From positions 3,906,001 through 3,970,000 of the forward strand of contig OZ234500.1 in assembly GCA_965153455.1 (NCBI GenBank): DNA of 64,000 bases, read 5' to 3'. Below are positions 35,001 to 45,858 of this stretch, piece after piece. Below the pieces are notes generated by a model. The model did not search any database, was not told the DNA's origin, and saw nothing but the letters and a program-made list of their open reading frames with translations. A program made the position numbers and the translations under genes. Source of the stretch: Sphagnum compactum. Lineage: Eukaryota > Bryophyta > Sphagnopsida > Sphagnales. The number at the start of each line of letters is the position of its first letter. Positions within the stretch are counted from its first letter, which is position 1.

Positions 35001-38000
35001 AGTGGTGCACTCAGCAGGGCCACAAGTTGCTTTGTTGCCTTACTGTCCTTCACCTTACCCTTGCCTTCAAGTTTTTTCACACATGCTCCCTGCAAGGTAT
35101 GCAACCAAGTGAGAACCTTTACACATTCCACCCTTGTAACTGGGTTAACGAGACAGTTATACACTCGGGTTCAATGCAAAAGCCAAGTGCTAAACATTGA
35201 AACACTTGTTCTGATGAGTTGTAGAGTTAACTCATTAGAGACACTATTGAAGCTTCTGATCAGCACTCCCAAAAACCACAATATAGATAGATCTCCTTGG
35301 TAAGCATTTACTTCAGAAAATCATGGAACCTGTTGGTGCTGTGAACGGGTGTGCAGGAGATTTAAGTAAATACAGCAAAATGCAAAATGTTCAGTGATTG
35401 TCTATATATAGGACCACTTGAAGGTATTACTTCGAGGAATATGATGACAATGTTATGTACTACTTTCACTGGACTGGGGCCAAGGAGGCTGAACTGGCTG
35501 TCCTAATCAGATCTCACACATACAGCATGACACAAGGTGTCTGATGGGTTAGAGCATACCAGAACTTGATCCACATAATCCAGCCGATCCACATACACTC
35601 GTAGAACAAAAGTGAGGAGTGACACATGGAGACTCACAGCCCCAACCAAGGGCATGTCTGGCTGCGCCTCTATAACCTGCCAGGTTTCAGAGTGTCATCT
35701 CAAGCAGAACTTCCACCTAGGAGCTTCAAAGTCCTATGCAGAAACAGGCATTTATTTATCATTGACCTCCATCTCAAACAACCACCTGATGAGAAGAGTA
35801 GACACATATCACAAGGGATTAAGCTGCTCACCTCTACAACAGACTGACTAAACTTGGAGAAGGCGTCCACCTGCTGAAACTCGTATAATACCTGCACTCT
35901 ATTCCCACTGGCGTTAGTTGCAAAACACTATGTATATGGTGTGCATTTTAAGTGTAAAGGTGTAGGTGTGTTCGGACTTACATCAGGTGAAGCGGCAGCA
36001 TACTTGGAGAGGCGCTCCATCAGTTGTGACATCACTGTCTTTATATCAACAGTTGGCTGCATCCATCAGTTTGTGGAGAATAAGTGACTCCATTTTACAC
36101 AACAAAAAGAAGAACCAAATTAAACAAACAAGGAAGACAGTGAGAAGGAATGACAAACCTGCAACTGGGGACAAGCACCAAGAAGTGTTTCCAGTGTCTG
36201 AAGGTGGAAATCATCAGGAAAGACCTGGATGATACAATCCATCAAGTAATATTGTGCAAGCTCATCTTTGCAGTTTACGACCTGCCACCTCTCACATTAA
36301 GACAAAGACAGTCAGCTCGGCCCTGGCTCCACCAACATGCAATCAATACAGCACCCACATCACTTGAGACTTAACAATCAGACTAGTTTATGGTTCTACA
36401 TCTGAAAAATGCCATATGCTTACAGAAATGGTCTCACCTGTTCAAGTACTCGTGGCAGGACCACATCTCTGTACATCTCCAAGTCCACCCCTTCCAATTG
36501 ACTCAACACATGCAGATTCTTTCCCACCTGCCACAGGATTGAACATTGGCTAGTCTTGAACATTCTCTCCTGCTTATCACATCATTGGCTATTCTTATCT
36601 TCCTGAACTGAACCTGATAGTTTTACACAAGAGAAAATGCTTATATACTTTGTTTGGGTTTTAGTCACTGATGTGGTGTCAATAGACCAGGTGGGTTCCC
36701 AGGCAGACATGGCCTTTACCAAGTCACGAAGTTCACTCCTTTCTTTCTCCCGTTTCTCCTTGTCACGCACAGGCCCCTGGAAACCCCACAAGAGGTCACA
36801 GCATTTGTCAAAACTCATGCCAGTGCTCTGGAAGACTGTTTTCTGGGTGATCTGCACATCACAGAAGGTAATTTTGAAGCCAATAACTTTCAAACCTGAT
36901 GCTGCATCCGCACCCACAACTTGTTCATCTCTGTGAAATTCTGAAGTACAAACTCCACTGCATCCATGACATTACCACCCTCCCTGTGAAACACAACCAG
37001 ATACTTGAGAGGATGACATGTAGCAAGAAAACACAGCAGCGGAGTTATCACAAATCTGATCCAGCTTTTCTAAGGGGTTATCTATCATGCCATGCTTGAA
37101 AGCTTTAGATTTTGCAAAAAGCTTTATGGAAAACAGCATGTACCCTTCATATGGAGATCCAACATCAGGTAATTTGTCACGGCTGATTTGAGACAAGTAG
37201 CTACGAAGGAAGAGACCTCGAATTGGATGCTGAACACCACGACTCATTTCAACCAGATCCTTGAGGACATCTTTTGCTGGTGCCTCCTTAGACTTGATGT
37301 ACACAGACCCAACTGTGCACAGCAAATACCTGCAACCTCCTTCCCTTGCCTGAGAATGTTGCAGTAGAATCATCATCATGTGGAAATGAACACAAGTGCC
37401 CCACCCCCAAAAAGAAAAATAAAAAATTCTCTTGGTGAAAATCACTACTCAGACAAAGTTAGAAAGAAAGAGAAGTGGCTTACAATCGAGGGAGTATATT
37501 TCCAGCATGTTGTACAAGCTCATAGATATCTGCATTTGTTCGCCCTCGTTTGCCCTCCTCCCTAAAGAATACCTCCAATTGTCGCAGCTCATCAAATGTC
37601 CTCATGTCTGATGTAGATGGGTTTGGTCAAGGGTTTCTTCCTCCTAGGACAATTCCTGTTGTTTGTGACTACTATGAAGCCTTTTAAGTTTGCAACATGT
37701 ACAAGCCTCAAAAACTGAAACTGCTGATGGGGACAGAGAGATGGATACAGAGTTCGTAGTATTTCTGTGGCGATAATTTGGATGTCCTGAGCTCTGACAA
37801 CATCTGTGCTGAAAACTTGAGCACATCCCGAATGTTATTTGCATCCTACACACAAGAAAGGAAGGAGGGGAAAAAAAATCAAATCGAACCCCTAAGAAAG
37901 ATTACTTCCTCTGGTCGTTTGTCACTGCGCTCTAAGGGTTTAGATCCCCTTCTTCACCTCTGGACACCAAAGGATCCAAAGTCTTAGTAAATTAAGTCAA

Positions 38001-38151
38001 GCGAGAAATAACAACGGGAGATCGGAAGACTCTCGCTCACCAACGCGCGGTGCATGTAGAAAGCATGGTGCTGGACGAGTGCCATGGCATCCGCTAACCA
38101 TTTCTCCTGCTCCTCCGCACTCGTCGCGGCTTCCTGCTCCGGAGCCTGCAT
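32009..38151 (-). CDS. VPS35: Retromer subunit VPS35
   Basis: VPS35 is the scaffold of the retromer cargo-recognition core (with VPS26 and VPS29), which returns receptors from endosomes to the Golgi. I traced 22 exons: 38151-38041, 37845-37749, 37607-37484, 37329-37144, 36983-36896, 36776-36720, 36527-36438, 36281-36159, 36056-35982, 35891-35832, 35667-35560, 35089-34850, 34747-34679, 34532-34443, 34152-34063, 33929-33837, 33456-33388, 33283-33203, 33105-32998, 32886-32786, 32481-32368 and 32219-32009. All introns are GT-AG, phases match and the sum is 2385 nt (794 residues), close to the Arabidopsis length. Landmarks are [19 protein letters not shown] at the start, PRLYLLCTVG (VPS26-binding region) across exons 3-4, [46 protein letters not shown] and [14 protein letters not shown]. 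No lesions are seen. Exact edges of a few exons may shift by a codon. Confidence 0.96.
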
Positions 38152-38175
38152 TGCACCAGCCCCCAAACAGAGGAC

Positions 38176-38200
38176 ACACCAGACCAGACCAGACCAGACC
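38176..38200. repeat. (ACCAG)n pentanucleotide repeat
   Basis: About five copies of ACCAG lie directly upstream of the VPS35 start codon, within the presumed 5'UTR. Confidence 0.85.
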
Positions 38201-38310
38201 AGTAGAGAAAGGAACACCAGATTACAGTAATCTCTCCAACGCACTCCGCTTCTAGTCGAAAGAAGAACGGAGCAAATGACAAAGACGACTAGGTCACACG
38301 GCGCAAAACC

Positions 38311-38336
<26 letters not shown>
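38311..38336. repeat. (GT)n microsatellite upstream of VPS35
   Basis: A TG run of about 12 units followed by CGCGCC lies about 160 bp upstream of the VPS35 ATG, in the 5'UTR or core promoter. Confidence 0.9.
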
Positions 38337-38341
<5 letters not shown>

Positions 38342-38479
38342 CAGAAGAGCTGATCGCAGAAGTCCGTGCCGTTAGAGAGCGGCAGTAGTAGTGTCTTGTG
38401 CCGGACACGGAAGGAAAAAACAGGTGAAGATTGTGAAAACAGGAGTTGCTCGGGATCCCTGTTCACTAGGGTTTTCAAG

Positions 38480-39042
38480 CGTGCGCATTGCGTTCTGCTA
38501 AAGATGCGAGCAGCTTCAATTGGTAAATGCTAGCTCGGGAACTGCTTCTGAAACCCTCCGAACTTCAGAAGAAAATCCGGTGCGCTCTGAGAACGTCCTT
38601 CGGGTACAGTATTCTCCAACGCGGTTCTAGTTGAAAGCGTGTCCAACAACTTTGTGTTTCTGTATGCCCTAAACACTGTGCCGGATTGCAATCGACGAAC
38701 AAAAAATTGGGGGATGAAAAAGGTCTACGTTTCCGTCAGTAAAACGCGCGAATGCCCATGATGACCTTCGCCTGCTGAAGGAGATGGCAGAGGCATCTTA
38801 GAAGAGGGGTTTCTGCGAGCAGACTTAGAGAGTCCAGACTCCAGAGGCGTTTGGAGAGGGTTTTTGAGAGCAGATGTTGAGGAAGAAATATTCCGCCAGA
38901 GAAGAAGACAAGGATGATGAAAAACGCTAGGAAGTAGGGGAACGAGTGTGGAAATTTCAGGGTAGAGCATAAAGCTTAACGCCTTTTTTCTTTCTTCTTC
39001 TTCTTCGAGAAGAAGAAAAGAAGGCGCGATGTTCTGCCTCTC
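38480..39042. other. Upstream region of VPS35
   Basis: This is the probable promoter of VPS35. GC content is moderate and no TATA box is obvious on the minus strand. A TTC run (38988-39006) is followed by its partial complement (GAGAAGAAGAAAAG), forming an imperfect inverted repeat. Confidence 0.35.
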
Positions 39043-39402
39043 TTGTTGCAATTGTGGGGCTTCGTGATAGCATGTATGCGGCAGATTTGGTGCGATTTCT
39101 CAGAGCTAGCATACATACCCTGGAGAGAGTATAATCGAAGCTTTGAAACATGCAGTTGTTTAATGCTTTTTTCTGCTCGCCGACCTAAACTAGAGGAGTT
39201 GAAAAAACTCCTGGAAAAAATTGCTGGAACACCACTTGGGGGGATACTTTGGAGCAATTGCTGTTTTATCTTCCCAGCTAAAAGGAATGACTACCTGACA
39301 GTGAATAGGTACCCTTTGTTGCCATGTGAGTACTACACGAGAATGGTAGAGACTTACAAGGATCTAACAATCAAAGATTTACACAAAAATCTTCTGCAGT
39401 AA
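39043..39402 (+). CDS. Unrecognised ORF, 119 codons
   Basis: The frame is divergent from VPS35 and about 0.9 kb from its start codon. Its second half, from a Met near 39160 (MLFSARRPKLEELKK), has protein-like composition with RPKLEELKKLLEKIAGTPLGG and YYTRMVETYKDLTIKDLHKNL. The first half is less convincing. I do not recognise the family. It may be one exon of a larger or broken gene, or a chance frame. Confidence 0.25.
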   Translation: MLQLWGFVIACMRQIWCDFSELAYIPWREYNRSFETCSCLMLFSARRPKLEELKKLLEKIAGTPLGGILWSNCCFIFPAKRNDYLTVNRYPLLPCEYYTRMVETYKDLTIKDLHKNLLQ

Positions 39403-40300
39403 TGAGCAGCCATGACACTCATAATCTTTTGTGGTGCCACCGCCAGCAGCTATGGCAAAGGCAGATTTAGTTTGATCAATGATTTGGTCTTTCAAACACA
39501 AGGGCCTTTCAACTAGTGTTTGTTGAAAGGAGTGTACTTCGAGATGTGAAGGGTTTATTAGGGTTTAGAATTTTCTGGATTTTATCCACAGTCTATGGTT
39601 TCAAGCTATTCATGAATGTTGTGCACCACCCTAACTAACTACTTCACTCCTTTCCCTTACCCATCTCCATGGATCTGAAATCTTGTGTAACCTAAAAAAA
39701 ATGAATCTTCCAAGCCTAACTACCTTCAATGCTCCCTTCCCCTACCCACCTACCTACATGGATATGAAAATGCACATTAACTTACCATTACTTTTACCTT
39801 TAGAATTATTTTTCAAATACCCTTTCAAAACCCCCATCTCTTTTATCATATTATATATGTATATATGTGCACATACCCTTTGAAAACTTCCCTTTCAAAG
39901 TCATGTTAAAATCATCATAAAATTTAAACTTGAAAATTAATTTAATTATAAGAGGGCATCATTTCATTTTACAATTTTCTTCTGAAAGTGAAGCTACCTT
40001 CCACATTAAAACAATGATCATAAATTTAATTTTTAAAAAAGATTATAATACTAAAAGAAATAATAGAATGATCACCCAAAAAAATAAAATAAAAGATGAA
40101 TGATTGTGGATGATTTATTTTTTTGGAAAAAAATGATTATTAGAGATGAATTCTCCATTTCTCATTTATTTTACACAATAAAAGAATGACCAATAATGTC
40201 TTCACCTTTAATACAACAACTATTTTTTCCTTAAAAATTTTACTAACTCGAACACAATTATTTAATTATGGAAAAAAGCCAAAAAAATGCAGTGTTGAAA
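39403..40300. other. AT-rich intergenic DNA
   Basis: No coding exon, repeat unit or RNA gene recognised. It is strongly AT-rich from 39880 onward. Confidence 0.5.
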
Positions 40301-40321
40301 TGCAGTGTTGCATGTGCTAGT

Positions 40322-40567
40322 TTTCTCTCTCTCTCTCTCTTTCTCTCTCTCTGTGTGTGCGTCTCTGTCTATCTCTCTCTTTTTCAGAAACTCCTTGCGT
40401 GTTCTAATTGTCTTTCTTCTCTCTGAAATCCCCTTGTGTGCTTGTTGTCTGTTTTCTTCTTCTCTTTCTTTTTCAGAAATCTCTCCTTGTACCTTACTAG
40501 TTGTCTTTCTTCTCTCTCCTTGTGTCTCTCAGAAACCTCCTTGTGTGTGCTAGTTGTCTTTCCCCAT

Positions 40568-40600
<33 letters not shown>
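40322..40600. repeat. CT-rich minisatellite, block 1
   Basis: CT microsatellite tracts (40327-40350 and 40570-40592) flank diverged units of roughly 50-60 bp. Each unit contains TCAGAAA(C/T)(C/T)(C/T)CTTG, then TGCTAGTTGTCTTTC and CTTCTCTCT. At least three units can be seen, near 40385, 40477 and 40529. Frames here translate to Leu-Ser repeats and are not genes. Confidence 0.75.
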
Positions 40601-40602
<2 letters not shown>

Positions 40603-40654
40603 GAGAAGGAATGGTAGAATTGGACACATGGGTAGTTGACATATGGATTCAAGA

Positions 40655-40689
<35 letters not shown>

Positions 40690-40690
40690 T

Positions 40691-40738
40691 TGGAGCTGGT
40701 ACAAGAGACTTCCGTATTGGAGATTGCTGTAAGGATGA

Positions 40739-40783
<45 letters not shown>

Positions 40784-40965
40784 TGGTACAAGGGACTTGC
40801 TTGTTGGAGATTGCTGTAAGGATCCTATCCTTTTCTCTCTCTTTGAACCTGGTACAAGAGACTTCCGTATTGGAGATTGCTGTAAGGATAAACCTCTTCT
40901 TTGTCTGTCTCTTTGCAGCTGGCACAAGAGACTTCCGTATTGGAGATGATTGCTGTAACGATGAG
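40691..40965. repeat. Four-unit minisatellite with expanded CT spacers, block 2
   Basis: Four copies of a unit of about 50 bp start at about 40691, 40780, 40844 and 40914. Each contains GCTGGTACAAGAGACTTCC or a close variant, followed by GTATTGGAGATTGCTGTAA. The spacers are CT tracts of different lengths; the longest is a pure CT run at 40741-40778. This shape suggests unit duplication together with microsatellite slippage. Confidence 0.85.
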
Positions 40966-41205
40966 CTGAGAAATGTACTTGTAGTTTGTTCAATGTGGTA
41001 GCCGCTGCTACTGCCCACCTGAGCTTGACTATCCATTTGAACTGCTCGTGCCGCAACCCAATTTCTGTTTGAAATTTCATGGAAAGAAAGTACAGTCGTG
41101 TTTCTCTTCTGCTGCTGCTGCTGCTGCTAATCCAAGTGCAAATTCCTCTACGGCAACAATAGTGACGATTGAGAAGTTTTGAACATCCTTTTTGCACGAT
41201 CATTG

Positions 41206-41340
41206 ATGGCTAGACCCTGCGGTTGCAGCTTGGATGCTTTTGCATTGTTGGTGGTTCTTGCTTTCGCAATCCTTATTAGTTTTGTCTTTTTCTGCTGGGT
41301 GGTGGATATTCTGCGCCAGCAAGCAGCTGACACATCATGA
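41206..41340 (+). CDS. Possible small membrane protein, 44 residues
   Basis: A short frame begins MARPCGCSLDAFALL, continues into one strongly hydrophobic segment (about residues 11-33, VVLAFAILISFVFFCWVV) and ends ILRQQAADTS before a TGA. The Cys-containing head, single membrane span and charged tail look like a real single-pass micro-protein, but no family is recognised. It lies between the CT minisatellite and the SPH gene promoter and could equally be a chance frame in leader sequence. Confidence 0.25.
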   Translation: MARPCGCSLDAFALLVVLAFAILISFVFFCWVVDILRQQAADTS

Positions 41341-41492
41341 GAGTTCAGTGTCGTAATGTTGTTTCTCACCTACATCAAGTTGCTTCAGGAACTTCCGAAG
41401 GGGGTTGGAAGGGAGTTCGGAACTCCTGCTGCTGCTGTTACATGGGCAATTCGATCGCCTCTCTCCTCCTCCTCCTGCTCCTGCTCCATCAC

Positions 41493-41499
41493 TATAAAT
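41493..41499 (+). promoter_or_regulatory. TATA box of the SPH gene
   Basis: The sequence TATAAAT in the context CACTATAAATG lies 191 bp upstream of the chosen ATG at 41690. This would place transcription start near 41525 and give a 5' leader of about 160 bases with CAG-rich repeats. Confidence 0.6.
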
Positions 41500-41689
41500 G
41501 TGTCACCACCATGAGGAGCGAAAGAAGCTCGAATTTCTACTTTTGTTTAGTCTCAGAGAGTATCTCGCAGGGTGCAACAGTTGAAGAGAGTACCTCGAGC
41601 TAGTACAACTGCAGCAGTAGCAGCAGCAGTTGGGTACTTTGGATCCGGGCTATCTAGACTCTAGAGTGAAATTCGATCAGAAGACAATC

Positions 41690-42112
41690 ATGATGATGAA
41701 GAAGAACCAGCAGCAGCAGCTGATAGTCAGTTTCTTTCTGTTGTTTCTGGTATTGCAAGATGGCAGTTTGAGAACAGCAGAATCGCTCATCATCATTGAG
41801 CGTGTTGAGAATCAGTTACTGACCTCGTTAACAGTGGACTGCTCGACAGTGAATGTCGACTACGGGGTACAGAGCGTGGCAGCAGGTGACGCTTGGGGCA
41901 TGACGGTCGTCTGGGGCAATGTGGATCCCACTGTGAATTGTGTCTTCAAAGACGGAGGGGTTCACGGGCCCAAGAGCGTCCAGATCTGGAACTATGCCTC
42001 CAATGCGCCCTGGTACCATTGCATTCCCAGCTGCAGTTGGAGGGTGAAGGAAGAAGGGTTCTATTACCTCTCACAGGCTTCTGGCAACTATATTCTCTAT
42101 TCTAGCTGGTGA
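41690..42112 (+). CDS. Secreted S-protein homologue (plant self-incompatibility S1 family)
   Basis: This is a 140-residue protein with a typical secretory start: a Lys/Gln-rich head MMMKKNQQQQ, a hydrophobic core LIVSFFLLFLVL, and a likely cleavage site near TAES around residue 33. The mature part has the S1/SPH layout: a first strand with VENQLLTSLTVDC, then GAWG-type VAAGDAWGMTVVW, then NCVFK, WNYASNAPWYHC, a SCSWRVKEEGFYYLS block and the end SSW. Four Cys are available for two disulfides, and C-x-W-x-V-x-x-x-G-F/Y near the C-terminus is characteristic of the family. SPH proteins are small extracellular ligands or have unknown roles; most have nothing to do with self-incompatibility. I chose the start at 41690 over 41630 because only the former puts the signal peptide at the N-terminus. 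Confidence 0.72.
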   Translation: MMMKKNQQQQLIVSFFLLFLVLQDGSLRTAESLIIIERVENQLLTSLTVDCSTVNVDYGVQSVAAGDAWGMTVVWGNVDPTVNCVFKDGGVHGPKSVQIWNYASNAPWYHCIPSCSWRVKEEGFYYLSQASGNYILYSSW

Positions 42113-42290
42113 ACTCTTCATGCCCCATCCATCTACAGCAATACATCACACAAGGTACATTGTTAGACTCCTCCTCCTCCTGAAATTGCTAATAGATCTG
42201 TTTCCTATTCTTCCTTCTTCCTAAGAATTTGACTGCACTAATTTGCTGGAAATTGTGCACTGCAGGAGGGAGACTAATAAGTTTTTTTTC

Positions 42291-42296
42291 AATAAA
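42291..42296 (+). terminator. Poly(A) signal of the SPH gene
   Basis: AATAAA lies 179 bases after the stop codon, following a T-rich tract. It is a plausible polyadenylation signal and no other gene claims it. Confidence 0.5.
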
Positions 42297-42349
42297 AAAT
42301 CAAACAATCCACAATCTGTTTGGACCATGGTTTCTGCCCTCATGAGAGA

Positions 42350-42377
42350 AAGACAGACAGACAGACAGACAGACAGA
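42350..42377. repeat. (GACA)n microsatellite
   Basis: About seven tandem AGAC units lie just beyond the SPH 3' region. Confidence 0.95.
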
Positions 42378-42566
42378 GATTCATGAGCAAGTGGTGCAGA
42401 TGATCCAGAGATAGTGAAGATGGGTTGTTTTGTGAAGCTTCCTCCTCAGGTAATAAAGCATTTTTGCTGTAGATTGTAATCACCAAGCTCTTGTTGTTGT
42501 TCTTTTCTTTCTATTATTCCACAATAAAAGATTCACCACTTGAATCACACAAGCAATTAATGAAGT

Positions 42567-42569
<3 letters not shown>

Positions 42570-42599
<30 letters not shown>
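42570..42599. repeat. (GA)n microsatellite
   Basis: A GA run of about 15 units in non-coding DNA. Confidence 0.95.
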
Positions 42600-42603
<4 letters not shown>

Positions 42604-43038
42604 TTCATATGAGATTTGGGTCCTAGCTAGATCTTACATTGCCAATTAAAGCCAAATTTCTTATGATCTCTTGGATTGTAATGCACTTGTGTACCCCTTC
42701 TTCTTCTTCTTCTTTAGTTTTCTGCAATCTAAGATGATCATCATCTAAAGCTTTGTCCCATTATGGATGTTATCCACATGGCTTGTACTCCTACAAACCC
42801 TCTTGCTTGCTTGTCATTTGCTCAAATCATTTGAACTTTCCAGAAGCATGATTGATTCTAGCATCAAGATTAACATTAGCACACTTGAGATTTCCCATAT
42901 AGATTTATATCTCCCTTGCTACAAATCCACATAATTAGGTACTCATATAAGAATCTTGACGTTGGCATTTGCTCAAATTCTTTTGTTTGAGAGGAGATAT
43001 TGTATTGCACCCAACATGTTTTCTCAAGAGAATAATGA

Positions 43039-43060
43039 TATATATATATATATATATATA
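43039..43060. repeat. (TA)n microsatellite
   Basis: A TA run of about 11 units in AT-rich intergenic DNA. Confidence 0.9.
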
Positions 43061-45858
43061 GGTATATTTCTCAGAAATATTATTGGCAATTGTTGAATAG
43101 AAAATATAACCAATTGTTTGACTCACATCTAACTCTATAGGTCATAACAATTTTGCTTAATTAAAACATTTGAATGATGTAGTATTGTGTTTGCATATTG
43201 TTTTCTGACCTTGTGGATGTTCTGTCATCTGAGCATTTTTGGCAATGACTTTTGTTTCCAATTACCCACAATGGGAATTAACTCCAATCAACAAGTACCT
43301 ATGTAGTTCTAAATCATTTGTGTTGAATCAAAAGAACATCATCATCACTTATGTAATAATCCATGTATCTTTTTATTAGAATGATTTGAATCCAATTTCT
43401 GTGCAAGTTAAATGATAGGAAAAAGAAACCCACAAGGACCAAGTTCATATATAGGATGGATAGCAAAAAGCAAAGATCCTTCTTTTATATCATGAAGATA
43501 TCCCTCAAAAAAAATTTATTGTCTTCGGAACCCATGGAGGTGAGGCCTTCAATCTCTTTCAACAACGCAAAGATGTGGGCTTTGCTACTGGTTTCATGAT
43601 AAGCTCGTTTTACACATATTTTTGTTTTCTTGCGGCACACTGTGCAGCTGGTTGAGAATCATCTTGACTCCCTCTCATAAAACGAAGAGTTTTTATTATT
43701 TTAACCCCTTTAAACATCATTTTTTTGATAGAGATCTCATTGTTTCTGTCTTGGAATTCTTAATTCATTGTGGATAAGTCGGTCTTTTTGCTAATTTGAA
43801 GACCCTTGGTACTGCCATGTATTGTCTTGGAAAGGAAGCTTGGAGACTGTAGGTCACACTACTCTTTAGTCTTTTTGGCTGCCTTCTTTTTGTAATTTAC
43901 TATCTTTATTAGAGATGAGTTGTCCCATGTGCAATCTATTGCTTTGTGAATTACAAGATTCTCTACTCACTCATCTGGTGCTAGTGGCAAATGCTTCAAT
44001 GGTTGTGTTTTGAAAGCATTGGTTTTGCATTGTTTGTGTTGTATATTCCATGTTCTAGTATTTGGTCACCTTAGAAGACGCAAGTTTGCATGTTTAGGTG
44101 TTTCGAGGTCTTCCATGCCAAATCATGGCTCCCTTGAGCATCTACTCAATCCATGTTGCCCATTTTGCATAAAAAAGTTTCTCCCCTGAATTGTTTGGTT
44201 TTCCATTTTTTTTACAAATTGTTTTCTTTTGCATTTTGATTCTTAACTTCATTTCAATTTGGGCATATACATCAGAGGGAGTTTCTTCAATTAATTGAGC
44301 AACAAAAGTTGAATCTATACTAGGCTAGCAAGCTATTCTACTTGGACTTGCATATTGAAATCTTCCCCCATTTTGTGGCAACTATTGGGAATTTATTGGA
44401 ACCATTGTTGTGAGGAAAGAGTAAATTGCTTATTGATTTGAAAATTGGAAAAGGTTCGACAATATCTTTAACTGGGCACATAATCCATTATGAAGGGGTG
44501 AATAATGTTCTTGAAGCATGACAAGTTTGAAATAGTGAGAAGCTAGATGTGATGAAGTTTCATGAATCGCATGGGTTGACATTAGCTAAATTGAGATAAT
44601 TAAAAGTTAGGATCTTAACAATGAAGGGGTCAATAATGTTAAGCACAAGTCAATGTGGTTATGAAAGTTTTGGTGTATTGGAATTGCTTGATTCATATGT
44701 AGTCATCGTGAATTTTACGTAGTTCTTTCATGTGGTCATTTTAGTAACCCATCCATTGAAGACTAATGTTTGATGGTGCAATGGATAAAAAAGCTTTGTG
44801 TTAGTGTTGATTACATTATTGTAAAATGTATGCAATGGAATGATGAAATGTGTGGAATAGTTGTTGAACGTATTGTAAAATTGTTGTACTAAAAGTTAAA
44901 TCATCATTATCACCATTGTGAGTAAAGAGTAATTGAGATGGTATGGTAGAACATTTGCTATAAGGGTATCAATTACTTGCCTTCATGACTAATCAAGTCA
45001 TATTGATTTTATTAACTATATTATGGGGCAAAGTTTGTTAGGGACTTATATGTTTCATGTGAGCTTGGCATTTTTAATTCTAATTTAATAATAGATATAT
45101 TTCTTCTTAAGTTATTAATTGAAATGGAAATGTCCATGGATAGTTATTAAATCAATCAATTAAATCATTTGATTGTGGATCGTAAGAGAAACAATCTACA
45201 TATTTGCATTGGTTTTGGTTTGTTCATGTGCACATGTACATCATGGAATGTAGTGATTATGCAAAAATTATGGTAACTAATACATTATAATCAAATGTGA
45301 AAGCCTTTCAATAATGCCTTTTAAGCTTTGAAAAGATTTATGTGCAAACCTATTTGGTGAGGTCATTCACTTTCTTGTCACTTGTATCCAATGTCACAAT
45401 ACTTTAAATTGGAGCATTTTAAATTATGATTATGAAGGTGTTTTTGTTGTTGGCTTATTTAGGGTACGATTGTTCACATTTGTTGCCTTACATTTGTGGG
45501 TTCCTTTGTTACAAACTATATAGTTGAAGGAATATCCATAGAGCCTTGTGAGTTTTTTGAAACTACAACTTGGTAAACTAGTGTTGTGTGGGAAAAGCGA
45601 ACCTAATTATGAATGTGTTTGGATATAAATCTATGATTTCATTATTTTTGAAAAAAATCCTTCATGCCTTCTTATTTCACTTTTCCACTTTCAAAATTGG
45701 TAGTTGTTTTTATTGAAGGTTCGTGGTACTCTTTTTTGAAGGATGAAATTTCAATCAAGTTAACATTAATTGATGCTTTTTTTCTCTCTTCACCTAATTT
45801 TGTAAGTTTTCAAAATCAGTTATATATCCTTCGTATAATCAGCTCCATTGTTGTTAAG
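43061..45858. other. Intergenic, no gene recognised
   Basis: About 2.8 kb with only short open frames and no domain-like stretch on either strand. It may contain the upstream exons or promoter of the mTERF pseudogene, but none could be identified. Confidence 0.4.

Noticed and set aside
40305-41001. Several long frames on both strands across the CT-rich region
   Set aside because: They are translations of CT/GA microsatellites (Leu-Ser or Arg-Glu repeats) in which all frames stay open because the repeat lacks stop codons.
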